DNA from: Enoplolaimus lenunculus
Taxonomy: Eukaryota; Nematoda; Enoplea; Enoplida; Thoracostomopsidae
NCBI GenBank assembly: GCA_030248215.1
Contig: JASANG010001227.1
Location: 62,001-126,000, forward strand
Direction: 5' to 3'
DNA: 64,000 nucleotides
This document shows, one piece after another, positions 45,540 to 58,100 of the stretch (its first letter is position 1; each line of letters starts with the position of its first letter). The notes below the pieces were generated by a model, which was not told where the DNA came from, made no database searches, and worked only from the letters and a program-made list of their open reading frames with translations. The translations under genes were made by a program, and so were the position numbers.

Positions 45540-48127
45540 ATGTTATTCGACGATAATGCGCCACAGTACAAATGTGTTTGCTGTTGCTGTCGTTGTTGTC
45601 ATATTAAAATTGCAGCAATTGTATTTTGCATTATTGAGCTCATTTATGCATTCTGCGTACTGATTAAAAATACGCACGGTCTTGCGGTTTATCACGATCC
45701 AACTGACGGAATGTTGGCATCCGCATCCGTGTTTTTCATTGTTATCCCAATCCTGATTGTCGTCGCGTGCGTTCTGGTGTTTATTGGCATTTTTATCACA
45801 CGAGATGTCCTGATTTGGCCACATATATTGATTAATGTACGTTTGACACTCGTTCGTGTTATAAGGTCAAAAATTAAAAAAATTGACAAAAAAAACCCCT
45901 GAGTTTTTTGTAAAAATTTTAGCATTTTTGTGTTCATCTGAATGTGGCGGATCAGAAAATGTCAATTTTCAATTTTTGCCAAAAATATTTTTTAGCGATT
46001 TTTTCAATATAAGGGCCCCTCCATTATAATTGAAAACTTTTTCAAAAACATGACCAATGACATACCGGTCGACGCGGTCTGACCGACAGACAGAATGGTG
46101 CAATTTTTTTGCACCATAAATTCAACCTGCAAAAAATACCGTGTTAAAAACAGCAATTTTTTGGGATTAGAATGAAATCAGTAAAACAACTTTTTTGAGA
46201 AAATGTTATTTTCTTATGCCGCAAAATTGTTCTGAGTTCGAAAATACCAAAATTTTGAAAACCAACGCATATTTTGATTTTTACTAATTTTCGACCATAT
46301 AACGAATCAGAATCGTATGTTTTAATGAAAGTTACAGGTGACATAACCCCGAAGTAAAGTAAAGAATGCCTCACATATGCACGTATACTGGAATAACAAG
46401 TTGTCACATCAACCGTATGGTCTAGTGGTAGCATCTTTGGCCGTAGTGCAAGAAATTCGGAACTCGATTGCTTATATAGTCGTATAACCTTGGGCCAATA
46501 CAGTAGTGACCCGAATAAACGAGGGTAACAAGAGGGAGGTCCCCATTTTGAGTTCTAATCGTTAGGAGTTCGTATCGGTAAGAGTCCGTAAGCAGATATA
46601 GTCCCGAAACCCTAATTAGAGTCCATAAATGTCCATTATCCCTAATTATGGTGCAACAATGACTCCAGGACCAAGTTATAACATTTTAGCGTATTTAAGT
46701 TTTGAAACTAATTCTTAAGTATAACATTGCCTATCGCTCAAGCGTTCGATACAAGACAAAAATACGTTTATTTCAACGGATAGTTGCGCTACCAAATTAT
46801 ATCAGTATAAAAGGGCGGTGGAGGGCGGGTTAAAAATAAATAACAGTCCGTAACTGAATAACAGGGGGTTTCCCTTGGAGAGGTTAAATGAATACCAGCC
46901 CCCTCTAATTCGGGTTACTACAGTACTGCTGAAACGGAGTCTTCTGGAGCGTATAGTTCCAACAGTTGGCTCGCGCTGCGCCAGGAACCGTTTATTACAG
47001 GAGACTAAATTAAACAAGTTGAAAGGTTTTGGATCAATGCACTTTTGGGAGCTGACGAGCCATGTGAGAGCTTACAACGACGCATCCAAAATTTCTATGA
47101 ACGGCTTAAACGGATCCATTCGGTGATCCGTCAGTTGAGTTTGTCCAAAAATTTACAATTTCATAAACTTCAAAATTGAGTTTCTCGGGTTGTCTTAAAA
47201 TCACTCAGAGCAAAAAAAATATTTGAATTTTTGAAATATTCTGATTTGTGAATAATTTTAATTTTTGATATCCAAACGCTTCGTCCATTGGGGCTTGCAA
47301 AATGTTTGCAAAAAGTTTTCAAATTTTGTTTATGATTAAACGCTGATTTCAGAGCTTCAGTGACTGGTATTAACAACTGTTTCGTGATTTAAAAGTTGAT
47401 ACTTGACTATGATTTTTTGGAAAATACCTGATTTTAGGCGGCGTTCAAATTCTTTAGAAAAACGCTTTAGGACGTCAATAAATCGAATTTTTAAAAACGG
47501 CCAAATTTGGGCGTTGAATATCCAGCAAATATTGCGAGAAGGTCAAATCTGCAAAAGTTTTCAAAATAAAGACCCGTTTGCAACCGCAACGGAACGTCGA
47601 TGATACACCATAACTGGCGCATAGGGGGGGGTCGATTTGCTCCTAGGGGTGACGGCCGTAACCTCCCAAATTTGGATTGTGCCCTTGGAATAGACTTGAA
47701 GTAGTCAGGCTAGAATTGTAATTGTAGAGCCCTCAAAATCATTCGGTGCTTTTCAACTATTCTCTGTGGATGCCCCTGGTTCTGACAAATATAACCCAGA
47801 AACCACTGCCTGATAGGCTGTTTGTTTACATTTTAGATCGCAGTCGCAGTGATGTACGTGATCGCGATGATTCTGTGTATTTTGTGGATTTTCCGCATTT
47901 CGGATGCTGCAAATGCGTTCCTGGGCGACGTCAAACGGAAGCATATCGGAACCAGAGATGACACGTTTGGAGCGCGATTGGCGACAGGAATTGTTGGCTC
48001 GTTGATTTTGTTGCTGTTTGTTCTGTTTCAGTTGTGGTGCGTTCAATTGTTTTGTCATCTCAAACAATATTTGACCGATAAACGAGCGTTCATGCAGTCA
48101 GCGTCGATCCCATTACGAAATGCATGA
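45540..48127 (+). CDS. Four-helix membrane protein, LAPTM-like, two exons
   Basis: Exons 45540-45836 (99 codons, donor AAT|GTACGT) and 47837-48127 (96 codons plus TGA, acceptor CATTTTAG) join in phase 0 to 195 residues. The N-terminus is a cytosolic-looking Cys cluster (VCCCCRCC, residues 13-20), which could be palmitoylated. Hydrophobic segments lie at about 22-43, 60-87, 92-119 and 146-170, with a short loop after the first (NTHGLAVYHDPTDG). A Cys-rich N-terminus plus four helices recalls the lysosomal LAPTM4/5 family and related invertebrate tetraspan proteins. No PPxY motif is visible at the short C-terminus (SIPLRNA), unlike LAPTM4. The start ATG is the first in this frame. An AATAAA lies about 200 bp after the stop. 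Endolysosomal membrane is the likely location, by analogy only. Confidence 0.75.
46411..46480 (+). other. tRNA-like remnant
   Basis: 'ggtctagtggtagcatcttt' is an A-box-like start and 'cggaactcgattgc' a weak B box. It lies in the tetraspan intron. Stems do not pair well. Confidence 0.4.
46499..46925. mobile_element. Tigger/pogo-like MITE copy 4
   Basis: Starts TACAGTAGTGACCCGAATAA and ends TTCGGGTTACTACAGTA; 427 bp, TA at both ends. Lies in the tetraspan intron. Confidence 0.85.
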
Positions 48128-48129
48128 GC

Positions 48130-48187
48130 CGAAGAAAGAAAGAAAAAAAGAAAGAGAAAAAGAAAGAAAGAAAAGAAGAAAGAAAAA
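48130..48187 (+). repeat. Purine-rich AAAG/AAAAG microsatellite
   Basis: An all-purine tract (apart from the edges) directly after the tetraspan stop codon, in the presumed 3' UTR. Confidence 0.9.
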
Positions 48188-48324
48188 TGTTATTTTTAAC
48201 CTGATTCGAAACAGCGTTTGTTTGTTTGTGGCAATGTTTTGGGTGATTTGTTTGCGAAAAACAGGAAAGAAAATTGAACAAAAACAGAAAAATGGAAAAT
48301 TTATTGAAAAATTTACAGAAATGA

Positions 48325-48330
48325 AATAAA
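48325..48330 (+). terminator. Possible poly(A) signal for the tetraspan gene
   Basis: AATAAA about 200 nt after the TGA at 48125-48127, beyond a purine-rich AAAG/AAAAG microsatellite. The distance is reasonable, but AT-rich context makes chance matches common. Confidence 0.35.
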
Positions 48331-49131
48331 ATTGAAAAAAGCGAAAATCAAAAATTTTATTAAAAAAATAAAAAAGAAATGAAATTTATTTGTTAGTATT
48401 AACGTCGAGTGATCGAAGCAGAAATTCTCATTCTATGTTGAGTAAAATCATAATGTGATGCTACTTTTACCTTGTATCAAATTAGCACTGGTGTCGTATA
48501 AAAAGCGAACACGTAAATATATAAGTACCTAAGGTTATTATGAGAGCCTGATTTCCCTAGGCATGACAACCGGTGGAAATCTTGAGTGGGTACAGTTCTT
48601 ACCCATTAGGTTTTTCCTAAATTGAGATAGCTGTAGCGAGCCTGATACTGTAATGTTAACTAAAATTCCACAGTTTCTCGCTATAAACTTAATTCTGAAA
48701 ATCGACATCCGGGCTTAACATTTTTCGTTTTCCGGAGGATTCAGCCATTACATCGAGGCGGAAATTGCGTAATTGAGGCAATTTTAAGGTGGTTGAATGC
48801 TAAGATTTACGCCCAAGTTCACACAAAATTCTGACAGTTGTTGTATTCTGCTAATTTGCGATTTTGACATCTATTAGGTACGTTTCGTATCCGGTGAAGA
48901 CAGAATTTGCTGAACTCGAATATCCGATTGCAGTATTTGTCGTTTCCGGATGTTGATCTATTGATATATTGCGGTTTAGTTTTTATTTTGGTTTTTTGCT
49001 TTATTCAAATGGATTTTGTCTAAGTTTGCTGTTTTGTTGGCTTTATTTACTGTCTAATAGCGGCTTTGCTTCAAACTTATTTTATTATTTCATGCAAGTT
49101 TTTGCAGCTGTAGTAGTTTTATACATTTTTG

Positions 49132-49956
49132 GGCCCATGTATTAAAGATCAGGGGCGGAACGTTTTTCTGCGGGACTGCAATAGAGTAAGCTTTAGACTA
49201 CTTTTCTGTTTAGCTTAGGCTTAGGCTTAGTCTTAGGAAAAAAACTCATTTGCATCAACGAATTCTGGTTTCGCTCTCGCAGTTTCTTTCGCAATGTCGG
49301 CCAAATTTTGATAAATACTTTTACCTGTTGTGTTTACCGTCTCACTCGTAGAGTATACTATGAACAATTAAATACAAATAATATATGAGAAATACAGACA
49401 CTGTGAGCAATGTTTAACATTTATAACATATATGCGCAGTGCAAAACCTCCATAAGACGTGTCAGCCTACTCGGGCTCGAGCGTCAAGCTCCTATAGCTC
49501 AGTGGTCATCGTAAACGCCTCCCACCCGTGAGACTGGGGATCGAATCTTACCTTGAAATTACATCTTATATGAAATTGAAAATATTTGTGTGAGAAAGGG
49601 TTAATACGCTGCAAAGAGTTACACTTTATATGAATGCGGATTCAGCTATACAACGGTCCATGTTACTTATATGAAAATTCCCAAAAGCCTAAGTCTTAAC
49701 GGGAGACAAACTTAAACCTGAGAACAAGCATGGCCTTTAACCTAAATTTTATAGCCTGTAAATTCTCAGTCCCCTGTGTTCAGTAGGCAGTTTCAAATAT
49801 AATGAACATGGGTCGAAATTATATTTTATTGTCATTTTTATTATATCGCTTCAAGTTTTTTAATAAACATTTTAAAAATAACGTTTATGGATTTTTTAGG
49901 CTTAAGCTTTGGAATACGCTTAATCTACTGTTACGCCCCTAAAAGTAACATTGGCC
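49132..49956. mobile_element. TTAGGC-hexamer family, composite
   Basis: Starts GGGCCCATGTATTAAAGAT with the family block 'caggggcggaacgtttt'; another family end, GTAACATTGGCC, is near 49956. Between them lie TTAGGC runs and an unrelated tRNA-like stretch (49490-49552: 'atagctcagtggtcatcg' and 'ggggatcgaatc'). Confidence 0.5.
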
Positions 49957-50077
49957 GATTTTTTAAAAAACATTGTAATATCTGAACAATGGCTGGGATT
50001 CAAAAAACAAACGCAAGTATGATTTGCCTGGCTACGATTTCAGACCCTACTAAACAGTCGCATGTACGTGTTTTGGC

Positions 50078-50413
50078 TGATGTATAGAAGAGGGCCGGAT
50101 CAAGCATATTCCTAAGCCTAAAGCCGAAGCCTAAGCCCAAGCCTAAGCGTAAAGGTTGAGCCAATTTCTAATCTGAAGCCTAAGCCCAAGCGTAAGAATG
50201 AACTTGTTCCTAAGCCTAAGCCTAAGCAAAAAAGTTAGGTAGATCTGGGACCACAAAACTAAGAAAAATGTAGTTGGAAGGCAAAAATTATAATAAGGCA
50301 TACTTCTAAGCCTAAGTCAAAGCCTAAGGCATGCAAAAAATAGTCTAAAGCTTTAAGCTTTGTCTATGACAGTCCCGTAGGAAAGCGATCCGGCCCTGTT
50401 CTATACATGGGCC
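50078..50413. mobile_element. TTAGGC-hexamer TIR element copy
   Basis: Left side 'gtatagaagagggccggatc'; right side 'gatccggccctgttctatac' then ATGGGCC. The inside holds about a dozen CCTAAG/CCCAAG hexamers. Confidence 0.65.
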
Positions 50414-51650
50414 CGTGACGTTTTCCTAGCGGACTGACCACTCTAAGCATATGCCTAAGCATTCAAAATCGTTTGTTTTTACGGGGTGAAGGACATACCA
50501 ACTGTAATACGAAATTTTCGACCTTAAGCGATACTCAATAGTGCAAATTGTTAACAGTGAGAACTTGCAGTTGCAATTTGCATGCGCACGATCAGTCGGT
50601 AACCTGGCATTTTTCTGCTGATAAATTACATAGCATTCACCGCAGCTTGCGGAGCTGAGTTCAGTGGTGTTAAATTTTTCTATTATCAAATAACTGATTT
50701 GGTGCGCTGTCAACGATTTGGGATGCTGCCAAATCAGTTGTTTGACCATCAAATTAGTTTAATAGTCTGCGGAAAATATATCACAGTTTGAGTCAGCTCT
50801 ACAAGCTGCATTGAGCGGTGTATAACTTGCCAAGGTTTTTGACTTGGGTACCGAGGAGGGACCTTGGATCTTAAAAATCGAACTTTTCAAAAAATCAAAT
50901 TTGGGCTGGGGGATAACGTAAAATGTGATAACCTTTCGTACATCTTGCGACCAATTGTAACAAAACAGGGGCGTAACAGTATGATAAGCATATTCCTAAG
51001 CCTAAGTTCAAGCAAAAAAATTAGTCTAAAACTTAAACTTATTGCACTCACAGAAAAACGTTCCGCCGCTGACCTTTACATCGGCCTATCTTGCACTAAC
51101 TACAATTAGCAAATAAAAGTGAAAAATTCATCAATTCTACACTGCGATACAGCTTCCATGGAAACAAAACACAAATTTATTTATAAATCGCAAAAAGCAA
51201 GAAATATGCATATAAACAACACAATCTAAGCCTTGCACACTTTGAAGAAATACAACGATTAAATACGTAAATTTCAACAAAATATACAAAATATATAAAA
51301 TACAAACCTTTAATACTCAGAAAATGGTCAAAAATGAGTATAATATTTCGTATTTGTATTAATTTTAAAAAAAACTATCGCTCTCTGTTCATAATAACTC
51401 AAAATAGATTTAGGCTTGGATTTAGGAGCCCATTTAAAGATCAGGAGCGGAACGTTTTCTGTGTGACTACAATAGAATAAGCATAAGCTTTAGACTATTT
51501 TGTTGCTTGGCTTAGGCTTAGGAATATGCTCATTCTTACGCTTAGGCAATGGGTTTTAGGCTTAGAAAAATAACAAACATTATGCTGGTGACACAAGTAC
51601 CTTGGCCTTAACGTGTGAATGTTTCTTGCATGTGATACATGCAGCTGCAA

Positions 51651-51656
51651 TTTATT
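51651..51656 (-). terminator. Possible poly(A) signal for the MAP gene
   Basis: AATAAA on the minus strand about 290 nt after the MAP stop codon. It is a single hexamer in AT-rich DNA, so support is weak. Confidence 0.3.
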
Positions 51657-51943
51657 AACTATGAACATGCGCTAATAATTAATTCATAGGTATGAATAGC
51701 CTTGCAAGTCGAATTAATTCACCATCATTGGTTTCACTGATAATTTATAGCTTATACTTGATATTATTGCAGTCGTCTGCAACATATCCATATAAATTCA
51801 TGTTAAGATTCACAAGCAAAACGATGTTTGCTTGCAAATACTTGCAGCTGCAAAACAACTCGTGCACAGCTACGAGTTCATACTGGAAAAACTTGACACG
51901 TGTGAATAGGGCTTAAAAAGTTGTTTTCGGACCAGCATAAAAG

Positions 51944-52141
51944 CTACATCATATTTTCAGACGTATTAAGCACCGGATAATTTTCCGAAGGAACATTGGA
52001 CTGTGGCGAATAAGACTCATCATTGAACTCCTGATGGATAGATCCTTCATGATGTGGTATATCTTGATGATAATGTTGTTGTTGTTGTTGTTGTTGCTGT
52101 TGTTGATGATGCTGATCACTATCTGGTCCCGGTGAAATCAG
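51944..52141 (-). CDS. MAP last exon, His/Gln-rich tail
   Basis: 198 nt encoding 65 residues and stop TAG. It contains a poly-Gln stretch flanked by His, written mostly with CAA codons, then an acidic Ser/Pro-rich end (ENYPVLNTSENMM). The Gln run lies in a (CAA)n-like microsatellite, so its length may vary between individuals. Confidence 0.9.
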   Translation of the reverse strand: MISPGPDSDQHHQQQQQQQQQQHYHQDIPHHEGSIHQEFNDESYSPQSNVPSENYPVLNTSENMM

Positions 52142-55100
52142 CTAAAAATTATAAAATGAAAAATTTTAACATTGAAATATTATTCGTTTCCAAGACATCC
52201 TAAAGCCGTTTTGTATTGCTAAATACTCAGCATCTGTTTCTGTCACTTAGGTTTCAAGTTGTTCAACTGCTAATTTACGGCCCTTCCAGGTCAAATTTCG
52301 GTCACAGTATTTGAGAAAATGTTACCCATATTTTCATCAATTGTCCTCACGAGATCTTTTCTGAGTTTCTGCTAAAACACTAATTTCTATTGGCGGAACT
52401 GATTCCGTATAAATAATATTTTGTATAAAATCCAGCCAATCAGCTGATGATATTTACATCGCCAAAAAAATAATAAACCTTGTATCAAATCCAGCCAATC
52501 AGCTGATGATATTTACATCGCCAAAAAATTAATAAACCTTGTATCAAATCCAGCCAATCAGCTGATGATATTTACTTCGTCAACCAATAATAAACCTTCG
52601 CCAATTGTTAAAGTTTCGTTTTCGCCCAGCCTATTCAGTCGGCGTCTACGCCATTGAGCGGCTGTTATTTGTCAACATTTTTCAAAGCCCACATTCTTGG
52701 GTATAGCACGTATGACCAGTTAGAAACAATTTTCAAATTTTACAAAAAGGTTAAAAAACGTGAGACAAAATCAAATTTGAAGCTTATAATTCAGGAATTC
52801 TAAAGTTCACAAGCCATGTATTCAACCTGGTAATACAGAACAGCCTGATTATCGGTGTAGTTTACTATAACACTGACTAACCTGTTGGGCCATTGGCTCA
52901 CTGTCCGATGATCGATGGGACCCCGCCGCTGTGCTGCCGCCATCAATTGAACCGATTTTCGCGGCGGCGCGTTCTTTGAAGTCAACCTTTTCGTCGAGTA
53001 TCTGAAAAATTTGCTATTTTAAAAAAATTATATTTCAAATCTAAAATCAGTGAATTATTATTTTTCGTCAGCAACTGCGATAATTTGTCCAGTGTTGTTG
53101 TGTTTACAATTTGAAGACATAAATTCGATTGTAAGAACTCCGTTGGATTGAATACGTTTTCACGTTTTGTGAAGATTTTGCATTGTAGGCAACACATGTA
53201 GTTTGACGCTGGCTTCCAAAATTTCCGTTATGGGTACACAAGAATAATGAAAGGTAAAGTTAAGAAGTACTTCTATAAGGTACAGAACAATCGGCCCATG
53301 TTACTTTAAGCGGCGTTCAGGTTTCTGGTGGGTCTAAAAAGCGTAGGTTTGTTTAGATTCTAGATTGCATTTTTTGCTTAGGCTTAGGCGTAGGAACTCA
53401 TTTTTACAACGCTTAGGCTTAGGCTTAGGCATACACTTAATCTACTGTTGCGCCCATCAAAGTAACATTGGCCGAACAATCAATGAATGTTTTCGGCCAA
53501 CGCATAGAACAGGGTCGTAACAGTTGTATACGCATATTCATAAACGTAAACGTAAACCTGAGTCTAAGCACAAAAATGAGCATTACACCTAAGCAAGCCT
53601 AAGCCTAAGCAAAAAATTAGTCTAAAGCTAAAGTTTACTCTATTACAGTCCCGCAGGAAAACGTTCCACCACTGATGTTTACATGTGACATTGTTTCAAA
53701 AGTGAATTAAATTTCATAACTCGTCTGGGCCCATGTAAAGATCAGGGGCGGAACGTTTTTTGTGGGACTGTAATAACGTAAGCTTAAGCTTTAGACACAT
53801 TTTTTACTTGGCTTATGCTTAGCGTTTAGGCTTAGGCATAGGAATATGCTCGTTCTTAAGCTTAGGTTTATAGGCTTAGGAATATGCTTATAATACTGTT
53901 CCGCACCTGTTCTTTACATTGGCCCTCGTCTGGAATTAATAAGTTAATATTCTCCAACACAGAACTTAACCAGGGCCATTTTACACTCTGTCGTTTTAAA
54001 AATTAACCAAAACCCCCATATTCTCTTGGTGATTTCTGAAAATACCTGAACATCACCACCCCCTGGCACATGATCGGCATTTTCCAATGATCCTATTTTA
54101 GGTGCCGCTCGTTCGGTAAATTCCAATTTTTCGTCATAAATCTGAAATCATTTAAAAGGACGAATTTGTGACCATGAGATCGTAAATTTTGCTTAGGAAA
54201 AATATAAAAAATTATATCGAAATTATCTCCCCAAATACTCTCAGCTTTCGCTAAAAAGATAATCTCAAATTGAATAAAATAAACGAAATTGAGAAAATAT
54301 AAGAAATGTATTAATAAATGAGAAAATTTAAGAATTGTATTAATAAATGAGAAAATTTAAGAATTGTATTAATAAATGAGAAAATTAAGAATTGTATTAA
54401 TAAATGAGAAAATTTAAGACTTGTATTAATATCGCTTACCTGAACGTTACCGCCGCCTGGAATATGTTTCGCGTTTTCGAGTGATCCAACTTTTGACGCT
54501 GCTTTTTTCGCAAAATCCATCTTTTCTGACATGATCTGAAACAAATTAAATATATTTCAGGGTGTAATCGAATCGCAATTTTTCATTACAAATATACGAA
54601 CTGCAATTGTTCGATACGAAATAAACATTACAAAATTATTCGAAAATCTTGAAATTTTCGGTGCGTTGGCTATTCTTGTCAAAATTTTAGAAAACCAAGT
54701 GAATATTTGTATGCCTCAATTGTGTTTGCAGAAAAATAAAACATCTTTGAAACTTGTATAGCTCAATATCCGTATTCCGTTTTCGTTATTTTGATTGCTA
54801 TACGTTTCCGTTATGTTTACTATACGTTTACATTCTTATATATTTATATATCCGACAAATTGCTAAAGGTTACCGCAGAAAAGTTAAACTGCATAACAGT
54901 AAGTTTAGATTCTAGATTACATTTTTTGGTTAGGCTTAGGCTTAGGCTTAGGAACACATTTTTGCAACGCCTAGGCTTAGGCTTAGGCTTAGGAACACAT
55001 TTTTGCAACGCCTAGGCTTAGGCTTAGGCTTAGGAACACATTTTTGCAACGTCTAAGCTTAGGCTTAGCAATACTCTCAATCTACTGTTACGCCCCTCAA

Positions 55101-58100
55101 AGTAACACTGGCCGTAATGATTATGAAACTTTGTGCTAAGAACGAATATATAAGAATCAAGATGTTTTTTGCCTGAAACTTAATTACCCAAGCAAAGTAT
55201 GAAATTTTCACACGATTCATTTCACAGCCTAAATCACTTAGAGACGGTCGTTGCAAGTTGAAACCAACGAAACATTTTTTGCTGGTTCCTCGTTTTTTAC
55301 CTTTACATTACCGCCACCAGGTGTATACCGCGCGTTCTCGAGAGAACTGATCCGTGATGAAGCGGTTTTAGAAAACTCCAACTTCTCACATTTGATCTAA
55401 ATCGAAATAATAAAATAGCAAAAAAAAAACTGTTGCTAATTACATAGCTAGTGGAATCAGAAAAAATGTGAAAAAACATCAAATTTGTTAGGTACAGAAG
55501 TAACCTACTTGACGAATAAATGACAGTGATTAACACGAAATATGAGCATATTGTCAAACGTTTCGGCCAATGTAAACAACAGGGGCGGAACAGTATTAAA
55601 AGCATATTCCTAAGCCTAAGTCTAAGCGTAGGAAGGAGCATATTCCCAAGCCTAAGCCTAAACCTAAGCGTGAGAATGAGCATATTCCTAAGCCTAAGCC
55701 TAAGCCAAGCAAAAAGTTAGTCTAAACCATAAGCTTACTCTAGTCTAGTCCACAAAACAACTCTGTGCCCCTGATATTTACATGGGCCAACGTTTCCAAG
55801 GGAGACGCGGAAAATCATTAAAGTCTTTAGATCACATACCACACTGCCGCCCCCCCCACATACGTTTTAACGAACCAAAGCATTTGGTAAAATTTGCTGA
55901 TTTTGAATTTTGAACTTAAAAATTTTTTGTTTAATTTTAATTTCAACTTCAATTTGCGTTTAAGCCATTTTCAAAATCCGCGTCGAAACACGAGTTCCAT
56001 GTTAAACCAGGTGGTCCTTGTCTATCGAGTAAATCCAAAAAGAAATATAGCCTTTCATCAAATGCCCATAACTCACAACCGCGTTAGCGTTCAAAATGAT
56101 AACAAAGCACTGCCTTGAATCTATATTGCTTCCGAAGACAGCATACAATTGCGGGTATACAAATCAAACAAAGATAAACAAACAAACAAACAAACAAACA
56201 AACAAACAAACAAACAAACAACGAAACAAACAAACAAACAAAAAATAAACAAAAAAAACTAGCAAACAAACAAACAACCGAACAAACAAATAAACATCGC
56301 TGGATCCATAAACGAAACTCGCTCTTGGAAGCATTTTCAGGATCAAAATCAATTTCGTTGGATGAACCAGCAGAATATGGCACAAAAATGACTGCGAAAG
56401 TCTGATTCGCGAATGGGATAACGGTATTTTAGTCAAAATCTGGCAAAATTTGAACAAATCACAACCAAATTGTAAGTAAAAACGAAATAACGCAAGGGTT
56501 GCAGGTTGTGGCCCATGTATAGAACAGTGCCGGACCAGTAGTATAAGCATATTCCTAAAGCCTAAGCCTAAGCCTAAGCGTATAGATGAGCTTATTCCTA
56601 AGCCTAAGACTAAGCCTAAGCAGAAAAATTGGTCCAAAAGCTTAAAGTGAGACTCTATTTTAGCCCCTTCGGAAAACGATCCGCCCCTGTTCTATACATG
56701 GGCCCAGGTTGTATAAATCGCTGAGCGACGGCTCTGCGAAACCAGTCCGTCGGATAGCCAGGAATGTATTTTGGGAACATAATACAGAAGGAAGGCGTTT
56801 GCACCAAAACGAACCAAAACGAAAAATGGTTTGGCATCCTAAGACGCAGCTGGTTGATTTGAAAAAGGGTTGTTGTTGTTGTTGTTCGTATCGGGCAAAC
56901 ACTTATATGACCTGTGTCAGAAACTACAACACTGGACGATGTTTCAGTAACAGAATGCTAGACTACACTTTGCCCCAGCAATTAGCAATTAATTGCAACT
57001 TGCTGCACTCTACAGCTAAACACTGCAGACACGCGAATTCACAGAAAGCGCATATGAAGGTCTACTATGATTGCAAGCCTGTAGCCAGATCAACTTGCTA
57101 AGAGGGGCGGAAACATTTTTTACAAGGCGAACACAAGGGTTTGCAACGAATTACAAGTAAGTTTAAAACGTTCCTAGGGGGAGCCAACAGTTTTCAAGAG
57201 GGTGGTAGGGTCTCACCATCCCTGGTCCTACTGTAGCTAAGGGCACTCGCGATTGGATTACTACAGTATGGCGATCACAGGTGGGGCCAACTATTTGCCA
57301 GAGAGGGTAAGGGCTGACCACCTCTGGCTCCCCTCTTCTTAAGGGCCCGTGCGATTGCTACAGTATGGCGAGCACAGGTGGGGCCAACTGTTTTCAAGAG
57401 GGGGGGAGGCTGACCTCCCCTGGCCCCCTCTGGCTACGGGCCCGTGCGATTGCTAAAGTATGACGAGCAATTTTTAGAGCCGACACTTTGCTTTACCTGA
57501 ACATGTCCACCACCTGGTTTGTGAGATGCATTATCGAAAGAACGAATTTTAGCTGCGGCAGTCATATTAAAATGTAATTTTTCACTCATTATCTGAAACG
57601 CACGAATCTGTCCCTATTAGACTACAATTTAAAGCCAAAATTGATGAATATGGTTTTATTGGCCCATGCTAATTAGGTCCTGTTCCCAGGGTTCAACCGG
57701 ATTCCTGTTCCGGGTGGAATTCCAGCAAAAATCGATTCCTGTTCCTGTTCATGCATTCAAAGATGCAGGAACCGGAATTTTTACGGTATTGTGGCAAATT
57801 ATTCATTATCATTTAAATATTGGAAACGTTGTCTTTTTGAGAAATTTTTTATGTCAAAATTAGTGTTTTTGTATCCAGTTCAATTCTGTAGCTAAATTGT
57901 TTCTGATGTGTTTTCGCAGAACTTAATGATTATATCAATAGCTGAAAATTCCCTTAAGCCATTTTTTGGCAAATTTTCTAAAAAGCCCAACAGTAATTCG
58001 GTGATGAAAATAATTTCAAATTCCTGTTCCTGTTTCTGTTCCGGCCAAATTTAGTTCCTGTTGTAATCCTGCCTGTTCCCTCTCTAATTTTAAGTTTGAT

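Larger units (their letters stand above)
48331..51943. other. Spacer between convergent tetraspan and MAP genes
   Basis: No gene recognised. Carries TTAGGC-family elements at 49132-49956, about 50078-50413, 50951-51086 and from about 51428. The two flanking genes converge here, so their 3' ends share this spacer. Confidence 0.55.

Noticed and set aside
54897-55113. Telomere or interstitial telomere made of TTAGGC
   Set aside because: The hexamers are short, interrupted and confined to copies of one TIR element with target duplications.
56164-56637. Long minus-strand frame rich in Leu, Phe, Val and Cys that looks like a membrane protein
   Set aside because: It is the translation of the (AAAC)n microsatellite joined to a TTAGGC element.
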